Part shown: in pieces, positions 20,328 through 28,161 of the stretch
Layout of the letters: every line of letters starts with the position of its first letter
Numbering within the stretch: the first letter of the stretch is position 1
NCBI GenBank assembly: GCA_018265615.1
Contig: JABLYX010000061.1
Location: 1-28,708, forward strand
Direction of reading: 5' to 3'
Source: Lentisphaeria bacterium
GTDB lineage: Bacteria > Verrucomicrobiota > Lentisphaeria > Victivallales > Victivallaceae
Length of the DNA: 28,708 nucleotides
The notes under the pieces: generated by a model
The model's input: the letters and a program-made list of their open reading frames with translations, nothing else
Database searches by the model: none
Told to the model about the DNA's origin: nothing
Made by a program: the position numbers and the translations under genes

Positions 20328-22970
20328 ATGAACAAAAGACCGTTGATTTTGCGGACGCTCATCGCACTGGTGGTCGTGGGGGTGTTCGCCTCCGCGATCC
20401 ATCCGCTGTTCGAGCGGGATTACTATGAAACCTTCCTGAGTCTGCTGGTCAAGCCGGCGAATCCGGAGGAGGCGAAGAAAATTCAGGAGGACGCCGCCAA
20501 GCTCGTCGCGGACGCCGAAAAGCTGCGCAGCGGAGACCCGAATCTCTATCAGTCGCAGGCGCTCCTGAAAGCCGCCGAGGAGACCGGTGTCGACCTGACC
20601 AAAATGGTCAAGGGCAACGACCTGCAGGATAACCGCGACGTGATGGGCATAATCCGCAAGCATGCGTCAAGCTCGATCCGTCTCGGCCTCGACCTGAACG
20701 GCGGTGTGGAGTTCATTCTCCAGCTCGTTCCGGATGAAGAGCTCAGCAGGGAGCTCGCCAAGGGCGTCGAGCAGACCGAAGCGGAGAAGCAGAGCCTGAT
20801 CGACCGGCAGAGCAACTTCGACCGTTACCGCGACATCGCGATCGAGACGCTCCGCAAGCGTCTCGAGGGGCAGAAGATCTTCGAAGCGGAGATCGCCCCG
20901 ACCGGCGACTCCTACGTCGCTTTGCGCGCGCCTGTCGTTGCGAAGGATGAAAAGGTCAAGCTCATGAACCTCATCAAGATGAGCGCGAAGCTGAACTTCC
21001 GCATGGTTCATGAGAACAACGCGCAGCTTGTGAGCGGCATTACGACGGAAAACGAGAAGAGCTTCGTTCCTCCGTTCGGCTACGAGCTGATGAGGACCAG
21101 TGAATTCCGGGCCGGGCAGGCTCCGCTCGTGACCTATTATGTAGTCGAAAAGATGCCGAAGATGACCGGCAAGGACATCGTCAGCGCCTATGCGAACAAG
21201 GATCAGTTCGGCCAGCGGATGATCATGCTCGCCTTCAATTCGCGCGGCGCGGCCCAGTTTGCGGATGTGACCCGCGCGAACGTCGGCCGCTCCATGGCGA
21301 TCGTGCTCGACGACCAGCTTTACTGCGCCCCCAGGATCAACGATGCGATCACGGGCGGCAGCGCCCAGATCACCGGCCGTTTCTCGGACGAAGAGGCCAA
21401 GAGCATCGCCGACGCGCTGGTTTCCGGCAGTTTCCCGTTCCAGATCAAGATCGACGCGGTGTTCGATACCGATCCGAAGCTCGGCGCCGCGAACGTGGCG
21501 AACGGCATCTGGGTCGGCGTGATCTCCCTTCTGGTCGTTGCGGCGTTCATGTGCATTTACTATCGCCTTGCCGGCCTTGTCGCCGTCTGTGCGTTGACGC
21601 TCAACATTGTCCTGGTGCTCGGGGCGCTCGCGGCTTTCAACGCGACGCTGACGCTGCCGGGCATTGCGGGCATCGTGCTGACCATCGGCATGGCGGTCGA
21701 TGCGAACGTGCTGGTATTTGAGCGCATCCGGGAGGAAATTGCGGCGGGCAAAAACCTGCGTACGGCTGTCGACCTCGGCTACAGCCGTGCGTTTTCAGCG
21801 GTGTTTGACGCGAACGTCACGACCCTGATCACCGCGATCATCCTGATGTATGTCGGCACCGGCGCGATCAAGGGCTTCGCCGTGACGCTGTCGATCGGTA
21901 TTCTGTCGAGCCTGTTCACGGCGCTTTTCGTGACCCGGCTGATCTTCGATTACCTTTTCGCCTATGCGAATTTGCAGAAACTGACGATGATGCAGTTCTT
22001 CAGGAACGCCCATTACAACTTCCGGGCCATGCGGAGCAAGGTGTTCGCGATTTCCGGCTTTCTGATTCTCGCGTCGTTTGTGCTCTTTGCTGTGCGCGGC
22101 AGCGGAATGCTCGGGATCGACTTCACCGGCGGCACGCAGGTGTCGTTCAACTATGTCGAGCAGATTCCGCAGGAGGAGATCGAGAAGGTCCTTTCTGAGG
22201 CGGGCTATGAGGCGACCGTCACCTACAAGTACAATTCGATCGAGAGCGAAAAAGAGCTGGAGATCCTTGTACGCGGCGACCAGACCGGGAGCACGATCGA
22301 CACGACCGCGAGCCCGAAGGATATCCTGCTGAAGCTGCTGAACGGGAAGTTCCCGGAGGCGAAGCTCTCCGGCGGACTCGAATCGAGCGTCGGCGGCCTG
22401 ATCGGCGAGGAGTTCACCAAGGCGGCGCTCATTGCGATCGGCCTTTCGATCATCGGCATCGGCATTTATATTTCGCTGCGGTATGAGTTCACCTTCGCGT
22501 TGTCGAGCATCCTTGCTCTGGCGCATGACGTGATCATTTCGCTCGGGATTTTCCTCGCGACCGGCCGGACCGTTTCTCTGACGGTGGTGGCCGCGCTGCT
22601 GACCGTGATCGGTTATTCGATCAACGACACGGTGGTCATCTTCGACCGCATCCGGGAAAACAAGAATCTCGGAACATGCAAGACGTTCGACGAGAATGTG
22701 AACCTCTCGGTTAACCAGACGCTGAACCGGACGATCCTGACAAGTTTGACCACGTTCATCGTGGTGTTCGTCCTGTTCCTCGGCGCCGGGGCGGCGATCA
22801 ACGACTTCGTGCTCATCATGATGCTCGGCATCGTCATCGGCACTTATTCGTCGATCTACATCTCCCCGCAGCTGGTGTCGCTCTGGCATGCGAAGGAGCC
22901 CGTTGCCGGCAACAACAATGTGAAGTCGGTCAACGGCTCCGAGCTGAAAAAGGCCGGAGAGAGCAAATAA
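20328..22970 (+). CDS. secDF: SecD-SecF fusion protein translocase subunit
   Basis: This 880-residue fusion contains SecD (about residues 1-580) and SecF (about 590-880), which in E. coli are separate. It pulls secreted proteins across the inner membrane using proton motive force. The SecD half has an N-terminal helix, SSIRLGLDLNGGVEFILQL, the APRINDAITGGSAQITG region and GMAVDANVLVFERIREEI. The SecF half starts FAISGFLILASFVLF, then GIDFTGGTQVSF and INDTVVIFDRIREN. The periplasmic P1 region includes a long polar helical insertion (NPEEAKKIQEDAAKL onward). The start at 20328 is chosen for its hydrophobic N-terminus and AGGTCAGGG ribosome site; upstream codons overlap yajC. An intrinsic terminator follows directly. 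Confidence 0.95.
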   Translation: MNKRPLILRTLIALVVVGVFASAIHPLFERDYYETFLSLLVKPANPEEAKKIQEDAAKLVADAEKLRSGDPNLYQSQALLKAAEETGVDLTKMVKGNDLQDNRDVMGIIRKHASSSIRLGLDLNGGVEFILQLVPDEELSRELAKGVEQTEAEKQSLIDRQSNFDRYRDIAIETLRKRLEGQKIFEAEIAPTGDSYVALRAPVVAKDEKVKLMNLIKMSAKLNFRMVHENNAQLVSGITTENEKSFVPPFGYELMRTSEFRAGQAPLVTYYVVEKMPKMTGKDIVSAYANKDQFGQRMIMLAFNSRGAAQFADVTRANVGRSMAIVLDDQLYCAPRINDAITGGSAQITGRFSDEEAKSIADALVSGSFPFQIKIDAVFDTDPKLGAANVANGIWVGVISLLVVAAFMCIYYRLAGLVAVCALTLNIVLVLGALAAFNATLTLPGIAGIVLTIGMAVDANVLVFERIREEIAAGKNLRTAVDLGYSRAFSAVFDANVTTLITAIILMYVGTGAIKGFAVTLSIGILSSLFTALFVTRLIFDYLFAYANLQKLTMMQFFRNAHYNFRAMRSKVFAISGFLILASFVLFAVRGSGMLGIDFTGGTQVSFNYVEQIPQEEIEKVLSEAGYEATVTYKYNSIESEKELEILVRGDQTGSTIDTTASPKDILLKLLNGKFPEAKLSGGLESSVGGLIGEEFTKAALIAIGLSIIGIGIYISLRYEFTFALSSILALAHDVIISLGIFLATGRTVSLTVVAALLTVIGYSINDTVVIFDRIRENKNLGTCKTFDENVNLSVNQTLNRTILTSLTTFIVVFVLFLGAGAAINDFVLIMMLGIVIGTYSSIYISPQLVSLWHAKEPVAGNNNVKSVNGSELKKAGESK

Positions 22971-22992
22971 TTCCGATCCGTTCGGAACGGCG

Positions 22993-23026
22993 AGCCGGCT
23001 TGCAGCAGATTCAAGCCGGCTTTTTT
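22993..23026 (+). terminator. Intrinsic terminator after secDF
   Basis: AGCCGGCTTG (22993-23002) and CAAGCCGGCT (23012-23021) form a perfect 10-bp stem with a 9-base loop, followed by TTTTTT. It separates the Sec unit from the ybaB operon. Confidence 0.92.
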
Positions 23027-23061
23027 GATGAAACAGAAGACAGAAAAAAGGATTTTACGAT

Positions 23062-23385
23062 ATGTTCGGTAATCTGGGTGAACTTGCGAAGATGATGTCC
23101 AAGGCGAAGGATATTCAGGCGAACCTCAAAAAATTCAAGGAAGAGATGCCGACGATGGAGTTTTCGGCGTCGAGCCCGGGGTGTCAGGTCCGCGTGACCG
23201 TCACCGGCGACTTCCGCGTCAAAGAGGTCAATCTCACCGACGAGGCGCTGAAGGACCGCGCCGCGCTCGAGGAGCAGATCATGATCGCGACGAATTCAGC
23301 GCTCGCCGCGGCGAAGGCGACCGCGCAGGAGAAGATGAACGAAGTGACCGGCGGGCTCGGAGTCGATCTCCCCGGTATTTTCTGA
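23062..23385 (+). CDS. ybaB: YbaB/EbfC nucleoid-associated protein
   Basis: This 107-residue protein matches the YbaB family in size and motif order: MFGNLGELAKMMSKAKDIQANLKKFKEEM, then EFSASSPGCQVRVTVTGDFRVKEVNLTDEAL, and the C-terminal MNEVTGGLGVDLPGIF ending. These small dimers bind DNA in the nucleoid, and the gene is commonly next to recR, as here. AAAGGA lies about 9 bases before the ATG. In this copy the central region SPGCQVRVTVTG replaces the more usual AGGGLVKVTVNG. It is the first gene of a five-gene run; I could not see a convincing promoter in the 36 bp after the upstream terminator. Confidence 0.93.
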   Translation: MFGNLGELAKMMSKAKDIQANLKKFKEEMPTMEFSASSPGCQVRVTVTGDFRVKEVNLTDEALKDRAALEEQIMIATNSALAAAKATAQEKMNEVTGGLGVDLPGIF

Positions 23386-23398
23386 GGGTCGCGGACAG

Positions 23399-24004
23399 AT
23401 GATGCATTATCCCGAAGCGGTGGAGGCGCTGATTGCGGCATTGAAGCAGCTGCCCGGCATCGGCCGGCGCGGCGCGGAACGGCTGGCGCTTTCGCTTCTG
23501 GAGTGGGAGCCGGAGAAGCTTGAATTCCTCGGCACGCTGCTCGGCACGCTGCCGGAGACGGTGTCGGCGTGTCCCGAATGCGGCGCTCTTGCCGATGCGG
23601 GAGAGCTCTGCGCCGTCTGCCGCCAGCCGCAGCGCGACGCTGCGCTCGTGTGCGTGGTCGAAACGATGGCGCAGATGTTCGCCATCGAAGCGAGCGGCAA
23701 CTTTCGCGGCCGCTATCATGTGCTCGGGGGCCGGATCTCCCCGATGGATGCGGAAAACGGTTCGGGCCTCAGCCTGCCGCGGCTGCTGGAACGGGCGCGT
23801 TCAGGGGCGGTGCGGGAGGTGATCCTCGCCCTGAGCAGCGATGTGGAAGGGCGGGCAACCGCGATCTATATCGCGGAGCTGCTCCGTGAGACGCCGGTGC
23901 GGATTACGCAGCCCGCGCTCGGGCTCCCCGCCGGGGCGAACCTCTCCTATGCGGACGGAGCCACGATTACGGCCGCTCTCTCCGGCCGGACCGAGGTGAA
24001 ATGA
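23399..24004 (+). CDS. recR: Recombination mediator protein RecR
   Basis: This 201-residue protein acts with RecF/RecO to load RecA on gapped DNA. It shows a helix-hairpin-helix (LKQLPGIGRRGAERLA), a four-Cys zinc finger (C58, C61, C71, C74) and a Toprim domain starting near LVCVVETMAQMFAIEASGNFRGRYHVLGGRISPMD, ending in a Walker-B-like segment near AGANLSYADGATI. All are full length. The start is at ATG 23399 or ATG 23402, 13-16 bp after ybaB, with a weak ribosome site. Its TGA overlaps the rnhC start. Confidence 0.95.
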   Translation: MMHYPEAVEALIAALKQLPGIGRRGAERLALSLLEWEPEKLEFLGTLLGTLPETVSACPECGALADAGELCAVCRQPQRDAALVCVVETMAQMFAIEASGNFRGRYHVLGGRISPMDAENGSGLSLPRLLERARSGAVREVILALSSDVEGRATAIYIAELLRETPVRITQPALGLPAGANLSYADGATITAALSGRTEVK

Positions 24005-24942
24005 TGGCGGAAAAGAAGAAGGTCACAAGTTACGTCTGCCCCGTGACGGAAGAGCAGGCCGAAGAGCTGCGCCTCCTGCTTGACGGGCGCGGCTGGGCAT
24101 TTTCGGAACAGCCGTATGCGCGCTGGAAGGCCGCGCTGGAGAAAACGAACGTCGTCGCATACAACTCCGGCAAGCTGACCGTGCAGGGCGGCGGAACCGA
24201 AGATTTCGTGACGTTCATCCTCGAGCCGGAGATCCTGCATGCCTTCGGGTTCGGCTATGAGGAGGAACCGCCGGTGGAAACGGTCGATCCGCACGGCGGC
24301 GTGGACGAGAGCGGCAAGGGCGACTTCTTCGGGCCGCTCTGCATCGCGGGTGTCTATGCGGATGCGGAGACGGGGCCGAAGCTGCGGGAGATCGGCTGCT
24401 GCGATTCGAAGCTGATTAAAAGCTCGAAGAAGATCATTGAGCTCTCCGCGAAAATCCGCGGGATCGTCGGCGACGGCTGGACGGCTGTCGTGCTCGGCCC
24501 GGAGACTTACAACCGGCTTTACGCGAAGTTCGGCAACCTGAACCGGCTGCTGGCGTGGGGACATGCGCGGGTCATCGAAAATCTGCTTGAGAAGGTTCCG
24601 TCGTGTCCGCGCATGCTGTCGGACAAATTTGCGGACGAGCGTTTGATCCAGCGCGCATTGATGACGCGCGGACGGGAGATCAGGCTCGACCAGCGGACCA
24701 AGGCCGAGAGCGACGTCGCGGTCGCCGCGGCGAGCATCCTGTCGCGCGAACAGTTTCTGCGCGGCATGGCGAAGCTCGGAGCTGAACTCGGCGTGGAGCT
24801 GCCGCGCGGTGCGGGCCCCCAGGTCAAAGAAACCGGCCGCGCACTGGCCGGGCGCTACGGCGCTTCCGTATTCGAACGCTGTGCGAAACTGCATTTCAAA
24901 ACCTGCAACGAACTGACCGGGGCTCCGGTCGAGGAGGAATGA
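24001..24942 (+). CDS. rnhC: Ribonuclease HIII
   Basis: This 313-residue protein degrades RNA in RNA-DNA hybrids. It has the RNase HIII two-part layout: an N-terminal TBP-like substrate-binding domain of about 90 residues (SGKLTVQGGGTEDFVTFIL) and a type 2 RNase H domain with D102-E103 in VDESGKGDFFGPL, the CDSKLIKSSKKI segment and DQRTKAESDVAVAAASILSRE. The GKGD variant of this motif and the N-terminal domain distinguish it from RNase HII. ATG 24001 overlaps the recR stop; ATG 24004 has slightly better spacing to GAGGTG. Next is galM, whose start also overlaps the rnhC stop or lies just after it. Confidence 0.93.
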   Translation: MMAEKKKVTSYVCPVTEEQAEELRLLLDGRGWAFSEQPYARWKAALEKTNVVAYNSGKLTVQGGGTEDFVTFILEPEILHAFGFGYEEEPPVETVDPHGGVDESGKGDFFGPLCIAGVYADAETGPKLREIGCCDSKLIKSSKKIIELSAKIRGIVGDGWTAVVLGPETYNRLYAKFGNLNRLLAWGHARVIENLLEKVPSCPRMLSDKFADERLIQRALMTRGREIRLDQRTKAESDVAVAAASILSREQFLRGMAKLGAELGVELPRGAGPQVKETGRALAGRYGASVFERCAKLHFKTCNELTGAPVEEE

Positions 24943-24944
24943 AT

Positions 24945-25979
24945 ATGGAAGTGAAAGAATTTTTCAAGACCGCCGACGGGCGGACCGCAAAATTGTACCG
25001 GCTCCGCAACCGTTCCGGCTTCGGCGCCGACATCACCGATTTCGGCGGGGCGCTGGTCGGCATCTGGGCGCCGGACCGGGACGGCCGGATGATCGATGTG
25101 CTGCTCGGCTTCGGAAATCCGGCCGATTATGTGGAGAACCGTCCGTTTTTCGGCGCGGTCATCGGGCGTGTGGCGAACCGCATCGGCGGCGGCCGTTTCT
25201 CCTTTGACGGCAGAGAGTACAAGCTTGCGTTGAACGACAGCAACGGGCTCAATACGCTGCACGGCGGCGACAGCTGGGGACGCCGTTTCTGGAAAGCCGA
25301 GGCGATCGACGACTCGATGCTCGCATTGCGGCTGCAGAGCCCCGACGGCGACGCCGGGTTTCCCGGCGCGGTCGAAGCGACGCTGGTCTATATGGTGACG
25401 GAAGCGAATGAGCTGATTCTCGATTACACGGCGACCTCCGACCGTCCGACCGTGGTCAGCATGACGAACCATGCGTACTTCAATCTGGCCGGGGAGGCGG
25501 CGGGGAACTGCCTCGACCACCGGATCAGGCTGGCCGCCGGCCGCCGCACGGAGGTCGGGGAGGACAAGGCTCCGACCGGGAACTGCCCGGCGGTGGCGGG
25601 AACTCCGTACGACCTGAACGGCGGCAGGAGCTTCCGGGAGATTTTCGCGGAGCTGCCGATGGGGTTCGACGATAACTTCATCCTCTCCGACATTGACGGG
25701 GTCATGAAGCGCGACATCGCGGTGGCGAGTTCGGAATCGACCGGCATCGAGCTGCGGGTTTCGACCAGCGCGCCGGGCGTTCAGTTCTATATGGGCTACT
25801 TCCTCGACGGGACGGCGATCGGCAAAAACGGGAAAGGCTATCCGCAGTTCGGGGCGTTCTGCCTCGAAACGCAGCTCTGGCCGGATGCGGTCAACCATCC
25901 GGCTTTTCCTGACATGCGGCTCGAGCCGGGGCGTCCGTACAAGCAGACGACGGTCTACCAGTTCGGGACCGTGGAATAA
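24945..25979 (+). CDS. galM: Aldose 1-epimerase (galactose mutarotase)
   Basis: This 344-residue cytoplasmic enzyme interconverts alpha and beta anomers of galactose or glucose. Motifs in order are DFGGALVGIWAPDRDGR, VIGRVANRIGGGRFSFDGREYKL, NTLHGGDSWG, the catalytic H176 in MTNHAYFNLAGE and the catalytic base E308 in FCLETQLWPDAVNHPAFPDM, followed by the usual TVYQF ending. The ATG at 24945 is preferred because AGGAGG sits 7 bases upstream; ATG 24939 would overlap the rnhC stop and be too close to that site. The TAA overlaps the next start (TAATG). Its presence between rnhC and a CYTH gene has no obvious pathway logic. Confidence 0.94.
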   Translation: MEVKEFFKTADGRTAKLYRLRNRSGFGADITDFGGALVGIWAPDRDGRMIDVLLGFGNPADYVENRPFFGAVIGRVANRIGGGRFSFDGREYKLALNDSNGLNTLHGGDSWGRRFWKAEAIDDSMLALRLQSPDGDAGFPGAVEATLVYMVTEANELILDYTATSDRPTVVSMTNHAYFNLAGEAAGNCLDHRIRLAAGRRTEVGEDKAPTGNCPAVAGTPYDLNGGRSFREIFAELPMGFDDNFILSDIDGVMKRDIAVASSESTGIELRVSTSAPGVQFYMGYFLDGTAIGKNGKGYPQFGAFCLETQLWPDAVNHPAFPDMRLEPGRPYKQTTVYQFGTVE

Positions 25980-26455
25980 TGGGGATCGAGATCGAACGCA
26001 AGTTCCTGCTTGCGTCGGATGCGTGGCGCGCCGATGCGGACCGGGGCGTGCGGATGGTCCAGGGATATTTCGAGCTTTCGCCCGGGGCCCCGACGGTCCG
26101 GGTCAGGATCGCCGGCGAGAATGCGTTCCTGACGGTCAAGGGAGCCGCCCGGAACTTCTCGCGCAGCGAATTCGAGTACGGGATTCCCGTAGCGGACGCC
26201 GAGGCGATGCTGCGCGAATTCTGCGGTGCGCGGATCGTGGAGAAGACGCGCTACCTTGTGCCTTTCGCCGGGGCCGTCTGGGAGGTCGACGAGTACCACG
26301 GGGAAAACGAAGGGCTCTTCACCGCCGAATTGGAGCTCGATGAGGAGCAGGCCGGTTTTCTGCGCCCGCCGTGGCTCGGTTGCGAGGTTTCGGACGACCG
26401 CCGCTACAGCAACGGAGCCTTGAGCCGGAATCCTTACCGGCGCTGGCAGCCATGA
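25979..26455 (+). CDS. CYTH domain protein (inorganic triphosphatase-like)
   Basis: This 158-residue protein starts with the hallmark ExExK motif, MGIEIERKFL (E4, E6, K8), and follows with the alternating charged strands of the CYTH tunnel fold: TVRVRIAGENAFLTVKG, EFEYGIPV, IVEKTRYLVPF, WEVDEYHGENEGLFTAELELDEE. The pattern fits bacterial CYTH proteins of about 155 residues that act as inorganic triphosphatases; some related proteins are adenylate cyclases or thiamine triphosphatases, so the substrate is open. The start codon overlaps the galM stop by one base. It ends the operon, just before a terminator. Confidence 0.9.
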   Translation: MGIEIERKFLLASDAWRADADRGVRMVQGYFELSPGAPTVRVRIAGENAFLTVKGAARNFSRSEFEYGIPVADAEAMLREFCGARIVEKTRYLVPFAGAVWEVDEYHGENEGLFTAELELDEEQAGFLRPPWLGCEVSDDRRYSNGALSRNPYRRWQP

Positions 26456-26456
26456 G

Positions 26457-26495
26457 AAAACCCGCGGAACTGCATTGACAATTCCGCGGGTTTTT
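26457..26495 (+). terminator. Intrinsic terminator after the CYTH gene
   Basis: AAAACCCGCGGAA (26457-26469) pairs with TTCCGCGGGTTTT (26482-26494), a 13-bp stem with a 12-base loop and a TTTTT tail. It closes the ybaB-to-CYTH operon and may also act for the convergent esterase gene. Confidence 0.9.
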
Positions 26496-26523
26496 CATTT
26501 GGCGGGAAGGCCCCCTCTTTGGA

Positions 26524-27954
26524 TTATTTCACTTTGACGGCGGTATCGAACGGAGCGGCGGGCACGCCTTTGCTGTTCACGAGATTCGGGTTCGCGAGCT
26601 TGTCCCAGCCGAAGCGGAGACGCCGCGGCTCCCGGACGCGTTCCGAGGTGACGACGAGCCTGTCGTTTTCGATCGTCGCGGTTGCGGGGTGGAAGAGGTT
26701 GTCTTCTCCGGCCAGCATCAGGTGCGAGACGGGTTTGCCGTCGCGGGTCGCAAGCCCGTTCGCGTGGTCGAATTCGACGATGAACCTGCCGCCGTCGCGG
26801 GTTGCGCTGCGGAAGGTCGGGGCGAGGGCGGCGTCGTCGCCGATTCCGTAGGTACGGAAAAGCACGAGGTTCGCGAGGCGCTGCGCCAACGGAATCTTGT
26901 TGCGCGGATGAATGTCGTTCTCTTCGCCGCAGTCGGTCGAAACGATGAAGCCGGCGTTTTTGTCGGTTTCAGCGAAGCGCTGCTGGGCGGCCCAGAAGTT
27001 CGGGATGCGGTTGCCGTCTTCGTTCCCGTATTTGTACGGCGGAAGCTGGACGATATAGATCGGCATCTCCGGATTCGCGAAGTTGCTGCGCCAGGTGTCG
27101 GCGAGCGCCTTGAGCTTCTCCGCGTAGATCGCGCCTTCGGAATGGTTATCCTCCCCCTGATACCAGAGCATCCCCTTGACGGCGAAGGGGCCGAGGGGGC
27201 GGACCATGGCGTTGTACAAGGCGACGGGGAGGCGCTGCTTGTCCTTGCGCAGCTCGTCGTCCTTCTTCTTATTCATATCCGCAAGCTGGCTCTCGACCGA
27301 TTCGACGGTTTTCGCAAGGGCCGGGATCTTCTTCATGGATTCGAGCGCGGTCATCGATTCGACCCGGCAGCCGCCCCAGGCGATGCTGATGAGGCCGACG
27401 GGAACGTTGATCTCCTTCTGGATCGCGGCTCCGGTCAGATATCCGACCGCGGAGAAGCCCGCGGCGGTTTCCGGCGTGCAGAGCGTCCAGCTTGCGTCGA
27501 GGGTTTCCATCGGGGTGCGGCTCCAGACGCAGGGGACCCTGTAAAGCCGGATCAGGGGATTGTTCGCCGCGGAGACGACGGCGGCGGCACCGGTGATGCT
27601 TTTGAGCTGCCACTGCATATTGCTCTGCCCGGCGCAGAGCCAGATGTCCCCGACCAGCACGTTGCCGAACATCTGTGTCCCGAAGTCTCCCTTTACGGTG
27701 AGCAGTGTGCCTTCGGCGGAGGCTTTGGCAGCCGGGAGCTCGAGCTTCCAGCGGCCGTCCCTGCCGACTGTTCCCTTGACGGATGAGCCGCCGAACGTGA
27801 CTTCGACATTCTCGCCAGCCTTGCCGGTTCCCCAGACGCGGATCGGCGTGTCGCGCTGCAGGATCATATTGTCCGTGAATACCGGGGCGGTCTCCACGGC
27901 CGCCAGAGCGAGTGCCGCGCCGGAGAGCACGGCGGAAATCAGTTGCTTTTTCAT
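26524..27954 (-). CDS. Secreted sialate O-acetylesterase-like SGNH hydrolase
   Basis: This 476-residue protein has a signal peptide (MKKQLISAVLSGAALALAAVETA), then a beta domain TDNMILQRDTPIRVWGTGKAGENVEVTF and the SGNH core: catalytic S111 in GDIWLCAGQSNMQWQL, the oxyanion region VGLISIAWGGCRVES, GMLWYQGEDN, and D347-x-H349 in ENDIHPRNK. The family removes O-acetyl groups from sialic acids or other acetylated glycans in the periplasm or outside the cell. The usual substrate is inferred, not shown. ATG 27954 is supported by AAGGAGG and by the signal peptide; the open frame continues to 28092 but crosses the promoter. The tail includes a C-terminal beta domain (VSHLMLAGEDNLFHPATATIENDRLVVTS). 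It stands alone between a terminator and a divergent membrane protein gene. Confidence 0.9.
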   Translation of the reverse strand: MKKQLISAVLSGAALALAAVETAPVFTDNMILQRDTPIRVWGTGKAGENVEVTFGGSSVKGTVGRDGRWKLELPAAKASAEGTLLTVKGDFGTQMFGNVLVGDIWLCAGQSNMQWQLKSITGAAAVVSAANNPLIRLYRVPCVWSRTPMETLDASWTLCTPETAAGFSAVGYLTGAAIQKEINVPVGLISIAWGGCRVESMTALESMKKIPALAKTVESVESQLADMNKKKDDELRKDKQRLPVALYNAMVRPLGPFAVKGMLWYQGEDNHSEGAIYAEKLKALADTWRSNFANPEMPIYIVQLPPYKYGNEDGNRIPNFWAAQQRFAETDKNAGFIVSTDCGEENDIHPRNKIPLAQRLANLVLFRTYGIGDDAALAPTFRSATRDGGRFIVEFDHANGLATRDGKPVSHLMLAGEDNLFHPATATIENDRLVVTSERVREPRRLRFGWDKLANPNLVNSKGVPAAPFDTAVKVK

Positions 27955-27979
27955 GAAATCCTCCTTCAAAGGTTGGTTT

Positions 27980-28008
27980 AGTATAGCATCCGCCGCGGAA
28001 TAATGCAA
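27980..28008 (-). promoter_or_regulatory. Promoter of the esterase gene
   Basis: On the minus strand TTGCAT (28008-28003) and TATACT (27985-27980) are 17 bp apart, giving a start near 27973 and a short leader containing AAGGAGG. Confidence 0.65.
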
Positions 28009-28161
28009 ATTTTTCCGCATATTCCGGTAAGATAACTGCGTTCGCCGCATCTCAGATAATAAAATGATTTTTACGGCCGCAGCTTCTTGCATTTGAAGAA
28101 AACGGTATTATGTTTTCGAGTAAGGTGCGGCGTTGTCCGGTAAAACAGCAGGGGATGAAGA

